Source: Lachnospiraceae bacterium (GTDB taxonomy: Bacteria; Bacillota; Clostridia; Lachnospirales; Lachnospiraceae). From it: 64,000 nucleotides of DNA. The stretch's first letter is position 1. Each line of letters begins with the position of its first letter. Positions 1-7,278 of this stretch are shown one piece after another. The notes under the pieces were generated by a model. It made no database searches. It saw nothing but the letters and a program-made list of their open reading frames with translations, and was not told where the DNA came from. The DNA is taken from contig JAFRYA010000005.1 in assembly GCA_017441295.1 (NCBI GenBank), positions 1 to 64,000 on the forward strand. The letters run 5' to 3'. The position numbers and the translations under genes were made by a program.

Positions 1-1
1 G

Positions 2-3000
2 ACAGCTCCATTAGAGAATGTTTCAAAATGGTTCATCAATGGCAAGCAGCTTTACAAATATGACTTCAACGGAGATGCCAAGTACGACAGTCTTGATGCT
101 CAGGCACTTCTTGATTATGTTGTCGGCAATCGTGAAACCGTTAATGACATTGATTATGCTGATCTGGATGAAGATGGCGATATCGACACTCACGATGCAT
201 ATCTTGCTCTTAACAATCACGTTACTATCCCGGCAAACGGCGAAATCGATGTAGAAATCAAATTCGATATTCCTGGTATTGCTGAATATGATGATAACGG
301 AAATTATGTTGAAGGTTATATTTTCGCAACAGAATGCAATACAGAAGAAGGAGTTATCGGTGTAACTCATTCAATTCCTGTACTTGGTTACTATGGCAGC
401 TGGTCAGAGCCTGACATGACAGACGTTGGTTCTCTTCTTGAGTACATGTATGGTGAAGTAGATGTACCTCCTTATATGTATTTAGCTCTTTCAAATGCTG
501 CATTACAGACAGAAACTTACTTATTAACATATCCAAACGGTGGCACTTTCGCATTCGGCGGCAACCCATATATGTATGATGATGTTTATATGCCGGAGCG
601 TAATGCTATCAGCAGCAGCGCAACACTTAGTGCTTATCAGTATGCACTGATCAGAAATGCTGCAGGTACACTGTTTGAGGCAGTAGACGATGCTGGTAAC
701 GTCAAGTTTACTAAAGAAGAAATAGGCGAATACATCGGCGCATTCTACTATGCAAACCAGAGAAAATGGTACAATACTTCAACTTCATCAAGCATCAAGT
801 TCAAACCTACCGGCATTGCCGAAGGCACACAGTTATCACTGAACTTTAAGATTGCTCCGGCTTATTATCAGAATGAAGACGGCAGCATTAATTGGGATGA
901 TCTGGCTGAATCAGCTACTATCTCAGTTCCGGCTGTTATTGATAATACTGAGCCTGTAATCTCTAATATTGAACTGGTTAAAGATGATGAAGGCAACATC
1001 ACTGCTGTTAAAGTAACAGCAAGCGATAACGAGTATGTTGCAGCTCTTGGTCTTTATACAGAAGCTAATGATGAACTTGCATTCACTTCCTGTGACCTTG
1101 AAGTAGGTAAGGGCGAATCTCATGAATACACCCTTGAAGTAGACAGTTCAAAAGTTGCACCTCATATGTATGTATTCGTTGGTGACTATGCTGTTAACGA
1201 AGCTATTTATGAGATCAACCTCAATGCTGAAGAATTAGATGGTGAACTTACCATTAATATTGTTCAGGATGAATTGAAACTTATTGTTGGCAAGACAGTT
1301 AAGCTTGACGTTGAAGTTACTCCTTGGGGTATCAACGATTCATTCACTTGGACAAGTTCTGATGAAGCTGTAGCAACTGTTGATGCAAAGGGTTATGTAA
1401 CCGGTCTTACAACAGGTACTGTAACTATTACTGCAACATCTAAGAAAGACCCAACCAAGAGTGATACAGCTACCATTAACGTAATGGAATTCGACAAAGT
1501 TCTGAATGGTATTGTTTGGGATGAGAGCGGAAATAGATTCGTATCAGAATTCAACCTGAATACACTTCCAAATTATACAAAACTTTCAGATCATATCGCA
1601 GCAGGTCCTATTGATTCAATTGCTTACGACAATATCTTTAATACAATGTATGCCGCAAGCTATGATTCAGATAAGAAGACATCAGCTCTTTATCTGATGG
1701 ATCCTTATGATGGATACGCAGTAGAGAAGATTGGCGATGCTAATTCAGGCGATACTTATACAGACCTTGCTATGTCACCTGGTCTTTCTGTTGATTACGA
1801 CAAATATGTTGTTGTTTCAATCGACGGACAGTATGTAGACTTCATTGATGCCGCAACCGGTAAGGCATTCAGTTATTATCGTTTCAGCGCTCCGCTCGTA
1901 GGCATGGCTTATGAAGGAACAGGTAAGTATCCAAATACTGATTACTATTATGACTGGTATTTCTTTGTAGATGTTAATGGCGACATACATGAAACAGGCT
2001 TCATGTATGGTAATCCACAGGGCACAGGTGATGCGCTTTACTGGTTTGGCGACAACGTTGATGGCAATATCGGTTTCTCAACAGGAACTGCATATTACAA
2101 TTCAGCATATATCTCATACGAAGAAGATGAAACAGAGAACTTCTACTGGAGCCGTTTCGACGAGAGCGAAGGCAAGGTAGACATGATTGTCTTTGAAATC
2201 TCTTACGATACATCTGGAAATACACAGCTTGGAGAAGCTGACTTAATCGGCAGCTTTGACAATGATGTATGGCCTGTAGGCGGTTTATATGAAGAAAAAG
2301 ACATTCCAAGAGAAGACGATGGTTCTATCGCATGCACAATTGATAAAGCTATGTTCTTAGACAAGTTATCATGTGCTGAAGTAGAAACTGTAAAGGCTCC
2401 TGAAGTTAAGGGAAGCATTGATGCAGTTGTTTCAACCGGTACTTCTGTTGAAAGAGCTATCAAGATTGATGATGAACTCAACGCTTCAGGTGTATCAAGC
2501 GCTACTATTGAGATAACTGCAGACGATGATGGATCAGAGGAACTCTTCATCCACAACGGATTATATGAGCTCACATGGGATCCTGAAATCATCGAACTCG
2601 TTAAATACGAGAGCGAAGCAGATATGAAGTCAGCTCTTGAGGAAGATGGCAAGCTCGTATTCGGTTATGTTGATGAAGAAGGCTTCAAGATTGAGAACAC
2701 TGTTCTTGAACTTACATTCAAGCACCTTGACAGAACACAGGAAGGCACTATTGTTATCACAACAAAGGATAATGGATGTGCAAATCCAGGTTCAGTTGAC
2801 AAATATGTATTCAAGCCGGAAGGCGGTATCGATTCAGGCGCTGGCGTAACAGGTATCACTTTAGACCCTGCTACAGCTAAGATTGCTATTGATGATTCAC
2901 TTACACTGACACCAGCTATCAATCCTGTTAATGCTATGGATCCTTCAGTAACATACACCAGCAGCGATGAAGCTATCGCAACTGTTGATGAGAATGGCGT

Positions 3001-3688
3001 TGTTACAGGTAAGGCTGTAGGCAAAGCTACTATCACTGCAAAGACAAATGATGGCGGATTTGAAGCTACCTGCGAAGTTACAGTTCTCTTCAAGGATGTA
3101 ACTGATTCCAGCAAGTACTACTACAAACCTGTATACTGGGCAGCAGAGAATGGCATCACTAAGGGTTACACCTCTGGTGAGAACGCTGGCAAGTTCGGCG
3201 TTGGCCTGGGATGCACACGTCAGGAGTTCATCCTCTTCATTTACAGACTGGCTGGTACTCCGGATGTTGACATCAGCGATATCAACTCCAGATTCAGTGA
3301 TGTTTCCAAACTGAGCTCAACCTTCAAGAAGGCTATCGCTTGGGGCGTAAATGAAGGCATCATCAAGGGTTACTCAGACGGCACATTTGGTACTGGCAAG
3401 CCAGTTATCAGAAAAGATGCTATGATCATGATTTACAGATACGCAGGCAAACCTACTCCTTCAGAGGAAGGCATTGCAGCAGCTAACAAGTTTACTGATG
3501 TTAAGGGCAAATTCAAACCTACGTCAGATACATTTAGGGCTATTGCATGGGCTGCAGGCGAAGGCATCACCAATGGTTACACAAGCGGACAGTACAAGGG
3601 TATGTTCGGTTGCGACCTTGAGTGCTTACGTGAACAGCTTGTAACATTCCTTTACAGGATGGAAGGCAAGCCGGAAGTAGATTATTGA
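2..3688 (+). CDS. Cell-envelope subtilase-type surface protein, C-terminal part (5' end outside window)
   Basis: The frame is open from base 2, so this is a partial gene; 1228 residues are visible. Residues 21-74 (bases 62-223) form a dockerin: two Ca loops of the form DxNxD and DxDxDG, each followed by a helix. The next stretch matches the Fn3-like domains that follow the catalytic domain in C5a-peptidase/lactocepin S8 proteases, so the missing N-terminus is probably a subtilase; that is inference. Then come an Ig-like region, a BIG2 domain (about bases 1250-1490), a region of repeated strands possibly forming a beta-propeller (1500-2340), a cohesin-like beta region (2410-2820), a second BIG2 (2845-3085) and three SLH modules (3089-3685) for wall attachment. 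Likely a secreted, wall-bound protease. No LPxTG motif follows the SLH modules, which end the protein. Confidence 0.75.
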   Translation, partial: TAPLENVSKWFINGKQLYKYDFNGDAKYDSLDAQALLDYVVGNRETVNDIDYADLDEDGDIDTHDAYLALNNHVTIPANGEIDVEIKFDIPGIAEYDDNGNYVEGYIFATECNTEEGVIGVTHSIPVLGYYGSWSEPDMTDVGSLLEYMYGEVDVPPYMYLALSNAALQTETYLLTYPNGGTFAFGGNPYMYDDVYMPERNAISSSATLSAYQYALIRNAAGTLFEAVDDAGNVKFTKEEIGEYIGAFYYANQRKWYNTSTSSSIKFKPTGIAEGTQLSLNFKIAPAYYQNEDGSINWDDLAESATISVPAVIDNTEPVISNIELVKDDEGNITAVKVTASDNEYVAALGLYTEANDELAFTSCDLEVGKGESHEYTLEVDSSKVAPHMYVFVGDYAVNEAIYEINLNAEELDGELTINIVQDELKLIVGKTVKLDVEVTPWGINDSFTWTSSDEAVATVDAKGYVTGLTTGTVTITATSKKDPTKSDTATINVMEFDKVLNGIVWDESGNRFVSEFNLNTLPNYTKLSDHIAAGPIDSIAYDNIFNTMYAASYDSDKKTSALYLMDPYDGYAVEKIGDANSGDTYTDLAMSPGLSVDYDKYVVVSIDGQYVDFIDAATGKAFSYYRFSAPLVGMAYEGTGKYPNTDYYYDWYFFVDVNGDIHETGFMYGNPQGTGDALYWFGDNVDGNIGFSTGTAYYNSAYISYEEDETENFYWSRFDESEGKVDMIVFEISYDTSGNTQLGEADLIGSFDNDVWPVGGLYEEKDIPREDDGSIACTIDKAMFLDKLSCAEVETVKAPEVKGSIDAVVSTGTSVERAIKIDDELNASGVSSATIEITADDDGSEELFIHNGLYELTWDPEIIELVKYESEADMKSALEEDGKLVFGYVDEEGFKIENTVLELTFKHLDRTQEGTIVITTKDNGCANPGSVDKYVFKPEGGIDSGAGVTGITLDPATAKIAIDDSLTLTPAINPVNAMDPSVTYTSSDEAIATVDENGVVTGKAVGKATITAKTNDGGFEATCEVTVLFKDVTDSSKYYYKPVYWAAENGITKGYTSGENAGKFGVGLGCTRQEFILFIYRLAGTPDVDISDINSRFSDVSKLSSTFKKAIAWGVNEGIIKGYSDGTFGTGKPVIRKDAMIMIYRYAGKPTPSEEGIAAANKFTDVKGKFKPTSDTFRAIAWAAGEGITNGYTSGQYKGMFGCDLECLREQLVTFLYRMEGKPEVDY

Positions 3689-3694
3689 TTTTAG

Positions 3695-3724
3695 AAAGAC
3701 CTCCCTTCGGGGAGGTCTTTTTTT
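3695..3724 (+). terminator. Intrinsic terminator of the surface-protein gene
   Basis: An 11-bp perfect stem (3695-3705 with 3710-3720) closes a TTCG tetraloop and runs into a T tract to 3724. It lies 6 bases after the stop codon. Confidence 0.95.
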
Positions 3725-3739
3725 GCTTTAAAAGCATAG

Positions 3740-3768
3740 TTGATTATTAAAAAAAATGAGATTAAAAT
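3740..3768 (+). promoter_or_regulatory. SigA-type promoter for the zinc-ribbon genes
   Basis: TTGATT (3740-3745), a 17-bp spacer and TAAAAT (3763-3768) precede a leader of about 30 bases with an AAGGAGG ribosome site at 3791-3797. Confidence 0.6.
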
Positions 3769-3805
3769 AATACCAGATTATTATTTATCCAAGGAGGTAA
3801 TATAA

Positions 3806-4576
3806 ATGGGAGCATTTGATGATTTTGGAAAGAAAATCAGTGATTTTGCAGGCAATACTCTGCAAAAGGGTAAAGATACTGCTGAGACACTGAAACTTGA
3901 TATGAAAATCGGTGAAGAGAATGACAAGCTGAAAGGCCTGTTTTCAGAGCTGGGCAAGGCTTATTTCGAGGCTCATCCGGATGATTTCGACGAGTCTTTA
4001 GGCGCACTGGTTGCACCTATCAAAGAAGCTCAGGCTAAGATCCAGGGCTATAATGACGAGAAAGCAAAAATTAAAGAAGCTGAAGAAGCTGCCAAAGCTG
4101 CAGCTGAGGAAGCTGAGAGACAGGCAAAAGAAGCAGAAGAGAAGGCTAAAGCTGAGGCCGAAGCTGCCGCTGCAGCCGCAGCCGCTGCCGTTGCTGCACC
4201 TGTAGAGCAGGCTGCTGAAACTGTTGAAGAAAAAGTTGATAATTTTGCTGAAGCTACCGGTGAAAAGTTTGAAGAAGCAAAAGAAACAGTTGAGAATGCT
4301 TTTGAGCCTGTAGAAGAGAAGGCAGAGGAAGTTAAAGAAGCTGTTGAAGAAAAATTCGAAGAAGTAAAAGAGACTGTTGAAGAGAAGTTTGAAGACGCTA
4401 AGGAGACAGTCGAAGAGAAATTTGAAACTGCAAAAGAAGCTGTAGAGGAGAAGGTTGAAGAAATCAAGGAAGACATTGCTCCGGCTAAGCCGGTTCCAAA
4501 ATTCTGCTCTAAGTGCGGCTCACCGCTTATCCCTGGCGCTAAGTTCTGCGGATCATGCGGAAATAAGATTGGTTAA
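3806..4576 (+). CDS. Zinc-ribbon protein with long helical 11-residue repeat region
   Basis: A 256-residue protein of unknown function. Residues 1-90 are mostly helical and charged. Residues 91-131 are Ala/Glu/Lys-rich with a run of eight or more alanines. Residues 140-223 are an array of 11-residue VEEKFEEAKET-type repeats, like the amphipathic helices of LEA or apolipoprotein-like proteins. The C-terminus is a zinc ribbon with two CxxC knuckles (FCSKCG and FCGSCG). There is no signal peptide or membrane segment, so it is presumably cytoplasmic. AAGGAGG lies 8 bases before the ATG. The next gene also has a zinc ribbon, 19 bases downstream, and the two are probably co-transcribed. The repeats could bind membranes or protect proteins; this is inference from composition only. 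Confidence 0.85.
   Translation: MGAFDDFGKKISDFAGNTLQKGKDTAETLKLDMKIGEENDKLKGLFSELGKAYFEAHPDDFDESLGALVAPIKEAQAKIQGYNDEKAKIKEAEEAAKAAAEEAERQAKEAEEKAKAEAEAAAAAAAAAVAAPVEQAAETVEEKVDNFAEATGEKFEEAKETVENAFEPVEEKAEEVKEAVEEKFEEVKETVEEKFEDAKETVEEKFETAKEAVEEKVEEIKEDIAPAKPVPKFCSKCGSPLIPGAKFCGSCGNKIG
4223..4474 (+). repeat. In-frame 33-bp (11-residue) repeat array
   Basis: Repeats start at residues 140, 151, 169, 180, 191, 202 and 213 of the zinc-ribbon protein, with one shortened 7-residue unit at 162-168. The consensus is VEEKFEEAKET. Four consecutive units at residues 180-223 are nearly identical. Confidence 0.85.
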
Positions 4577-4595
4577 TCTTTGGAGGCATTTTTAG

Positions 4596-5174
4596 ATGAG
4601 ATATTGCAGTTCATGCGGTTCATTAAATGATACAGACGCTAAATTCTGTCAGAACTGCGGAAAGCATTTTGATTATGACGGCGGCACTCCTGTTTTGGAG
4701 ACACCTGAGCCTGTAAAAGAGGAAAGCGCTCCAATGCCTGAGCTGGTTACAGAACCTGTTCAGGCTGAAGAGCCTGCATTTGAGTCAGTTCAGGCTGCTC
4801 CGGTTCAGCCTGAAGTTGTAGCAGCCCCGATTCCAAACCCAGTGCCTCACAGAGGCAAAGCCATTGCACTTGGTATAATAGGCTTCATCCTGGGAATTAA
4901 CGGTCTGCTGTTCTGCTGGACACCGTTCTGCAGCTGGCTTTTCCTGATATTTGCTATTGTAGGTCTGATTCTGTGTAATAAGTCCAAAAAACTTATGAAC
5001 TTCAGACTGGCAGGAGCAGGCAAGATTATATCCATTATCGGTATAATCGCCTGCGCAATATTCGTTGCTTTTACAGTTTTCCTGCTGATCTACTTCAGAG
5101 ATGATCTGGGCAGAGTATTCGAAAACTTCTTCGAATATATGGAGAATGTCGAAATCCAGTTCGACTTTTATTGA
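4596..5174 (+). CDS. Zinc-ribbon membrane protein (DUF4190-like)
   Basis: A 192-residue protein. The N-terminus is a zinc ribbon (YCSSCG and FCQNCG, residues 3-22). A Pro/Glu/Val-rich linker (about 30-85) follows, then two to three hydrophobic segments with Gly-rich turns (about residues 90-168) as in DUF4190-type proteins, and a short charged C-terminus. A GGAGG ribosome site precedes the ATG. Such zinc-ribbon/linker/membrane proteins are common and mostly uncharacterised in Clostridia. It probably works with the preceding zinc-ribbon protein. It ends 2 bases from the convergent gene at 5177 with no hairpin between them. Confidence 0.8.
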   Translation: MRYCSSCGSLNDTDAKFCQNCGKHFDYDGGTPVLETPEPVKEESAPMPELVTEPVQAEEPAFESVQAAPVQPEVVAAPIPNPVPHRGKAIALGIIGFILGINGLLFCWTPFCSWLFLIFAIVGLILCNKSKKLMNFRLAGAGKIISIIGIIACAIFVAFTVFLLIYFRDDLGRVFENFFEYMENVEIQFDFY

Positions 5175-5176
5175 TC

Positions 5177-7192
5177 CTATTCTTCGTCTTTAGGGAACAG
5201 GTAATTGTAGTAGTCATAATCCAGAACGTTCGCAGAGAACGCCAGCTTATTAGCTACTTTAGTATTTATACGATCCACATAGGATTCATCAACGGTATAT
5301 CCTTCTTTGGGCGTGAAAGTGCCAGTTGCGGCATCGTAGTACCCAAGGGAGGATATCCAGCTATAATCAGGCCAAATGCAAAGAGCCTCTTCGTCTGAGA
5401 ATACATCTCTTCCAACCAGTAATCTGGAATCATAATCCACACCAAACAGATTAGAAACTGTAGGCAGAATATCAATACTGTATACAGGTTCAGACACTAC
5501 TATAGGCTCATCCATCTTCTCAAAGGCACCGCTCCACATGATCAGAGCAGAGTGGTGCATCTCAAATTCATTCTGCGGCTCAAAACCGTACAGTTCAGGA
5601 ATATAATTCTTATCCGTATACCATGCAGCGCTGTATTCCAGGCAGTATGGATAATGGTCAGTGGAAATGACTATCAGAGTATCGTCAGCCTTGCCGGCCT
5701 TTTCAAGCTCATTGATCAGATATTCCATGGCTCTGTCGAATTCCATGTTGTCGGCTTCATAAGTCTTAATAAAATCAGATCTGTCCCAATCAGCCAGAAT
5801 ATCACCGTATTTTTGCATATATGGACCTTCAGCCCATGCATACGCGCCATGTCCTGAAATAGTCATATAGTAAATGCTGAAATGATCTTCATTGATAAAC
5901 AGCGGAACAGAGTATTCCATCATTTCAAGATCGCTGTTTGGCCACTGATCAGTAATACCGGTCATTCCGTTGCCCTGCGCAATCCAGTGCTCATAACCAA
6001 AATTCTGATGTGTCTCATTACGGTAATAATAATCATACCAGCCGTTATGGAATGCATAACTGGTATATCCCTGACGCATCAGCTGGTTGCCAATAGTAAG
6101 GTAAAGGTTCTTTCCAATAGTGTTATAGAACGAAGAAACGCCGTTTGTAGGGATAATTCCCATGATATTGGAAAACTCTCCGGTTGCAGTGCTGCCGAGC
6201 CAGTATGGCTGATAATAGTCCTCAAAAACGATACCTTTTGTGGCCATTCTGTAGAGTGTAGGAGTAAATACAGGATCGATTACTTCTTTAGAAAATGCTT
6301 CAGCAGTGATCAGGATGATATTTTTGCCTGCGAACATGCCGGTAAATTCATTCTGCTTGCTCGGTTTCAGGCTCTTTACATATTCATGGATGCTTCTGAT
6401 AGTATCGTTATCTTCTTCAGCAATCAGTTTGTCAAAATCGATATCCATGACATTGTCTTCATAAACAATGGCAGTTGTCTCAGTTTCTGAATCCGGTTCA
6501 ATTTCTGACGTAGGTTCAGTAACAACGTCAGCCGGATCGAATTTGCCGCTCGGTTTGCCAAATGCCAGGTATGCCAGATCAATCCATGTGGCAGTATGAA
6601 GATTGTAAGCCTTAACAGTATTTGCATAACTGAATCTGGAGGTCAGATATTTAGAACCGCCTGAATTGCTGCCGATCAGCAGGAGTCCTACAACTTCAAA
6701 TAATAAAAACAGGACAATAAAGAAACATTTGCCCAAAGCTTTAACTTTAATGAAATTAAGGACTTTGATAATAAAGAAGAGCAGTATATAAAGCAGTACC
6801 GGAAGCTCAAACAGAACTATCTGAAGTACGCCGTTTTTGATAACTGTGAAAATGGTGTCTCCAAACTTGTCAACTACGTCTCCGGCTCCTGCGACAACTG
6901 ACTCTATACTCATAAACGCGCTGTATGAATTATAGATAAAGTATGCCAGCATGAAGACGAACGCGACTGCTTCCAATATTATCAGACCCAGAATCCGGTT
7001 AAACACCTTCGATTTAGTCAGAGAACACAGCACGTCACAAATAAAGCCGGCACCGGCAGCAACCAGCACAAGCACTATGACATTAACTGTAGTGAACTTA
7101 AGCGAACATAATACTTTTAATAAAACTTCAAAGTAAATAAATGTTAATGGAATATATAAAAATGTAAATATTAAACCTGCTTTGCTTTTCAT
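5177..7192 (-). CDS. LTA synthase family membrane sulfatase (phosphoglycerol transferase)
   Basis: A 671-residue protein with about five N-terminal membrane segments (residues 1-180), an acidic Thr/Glu-rich linker and an extracellular sulfatase-fold domain. Family landmarks are visible: a metal-binding Glu in ITAEAF, the nucleophile Thr in STATGEF, and the Asp-His pair in STDHYP. In LtaS-type enzymes these transfer glycerol-phosphate from phosphatidylglycerol to a growing polymer on the outer membrane face. The N-terminus is more divergent than in canonical LtaS, so the polymer could differ. No ribosome site precedes the ATG, and an extended -10 lies only 10 bases upstream, suggesting a near-leaderless message. 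Confidence 0.85.
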   Translation of the reverse strand: MKSKAGLIFTFLYIPLTFIYFEVLLKVLCSLKFTTVNVIVLVLVAAGAGFICDVLCSLTKSKVFNRILGLIILEAVAFVFMLAYFIYNSYSAFMSIESVVAGAGDVVDKFGDTIFTVIKNGVLQIVLFELPVLLYILLFFIIKVLNFIKVKALGKCFFIVLFLLFEVVGLLLIGSNSGGSKYLTSRFSYANTVKAYNLHTATWIDLAYLAFGKPSGKFDPADVVTEPTSEIEPDSETETTAIVYEDNVMDIDFDKLIAEEDNDTIRSIHEYVKSLKPSKQNEFTGMFAGKNIILITAEAFSKEVIDPVFTPTLYRMATKGIVFEDYYQPYWLGSTATGEFSNIMGIIPTNGVSSFYNTIGKNLYLTIGNQLMRQGYTSYAFHNGWYDYYYRNETHQNFGYEHWIAQGNGMTGITDQWPNSDLEMMEYSVPLFINEDHFSIYYMTISGHGAYAWAEGPYMQKYGDILADWDRSDFIKTYEADNMEFDRAMEYLINELEKAGKADDTLIVISTDHYPYCLEYSAAWYTDKNYIPELYGFEPQNEFEMHHSALIMWSGAFEKMDEPIVVSEPVYSIDILPTVSNLFGVDYDSRLLVGRDVFSDEEALCIWPDYSWISSLGYYDAATGTFTPKEGYTVDESYVDRINTKVANKLAFSANVLDYDYYNYLFPKDEE

Positions 7193-7202
7193 AACAGGGT
7201 AA

Positions 7203-7231
7203 AATATAGCACATAAATAGAGTTTAATAAA
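7203..7231 (-). promoter_or_regulatory. Extended -10 promoter of the LTA-synthase-like gene
   Basis: On the minus strand, TGC-TATATT (-10 at 7208-7203) sits 17 bases from a weak -35 (TTTATT, 7231-7226). The predicted start of transcription falls only about 4 bases before the ATG at 7192. Its -35 overlaps that of the divergent polA promoter. Confidence 0.5.
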
Positions 7232-7251
7232 CCACTATTTTCTGTTATAAT
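7223..7251 (+). promoter_or_regulatory. Extended -10 promoter of the polA operon
   Basis: TGT-TATAAT (-10 at 7246-7251), a 17-bp spacer and a weak -35 (TTTAAT, 7223-7228). This is the only good promoter before the polA-coaE-rluA-recU-rng run. Confidence 0.6.
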
Positions 7252-7278
7252 CATTAAAAATCTAAGATGGGTATTTAT

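Noticed and set aside
4223-4474. CRISPR-like array
   Set aside because: The 33-bp periodicity is contiguous coding repeat without spacers.
4048-4476. Serine-rich minus-strand frame opposite the 11-residue repeats
   Set aside because: Ser/Ala repeats are the complement of Glu/Ala/Lys codons in the real gene. The same explanation holds for the Ser-rich frame at 16320-16637.
5882-6490. 200-codon plus-strand frame inside the LTA-synthase-like gene
   Set aside because: Antisense shadow without start signal or motifs.
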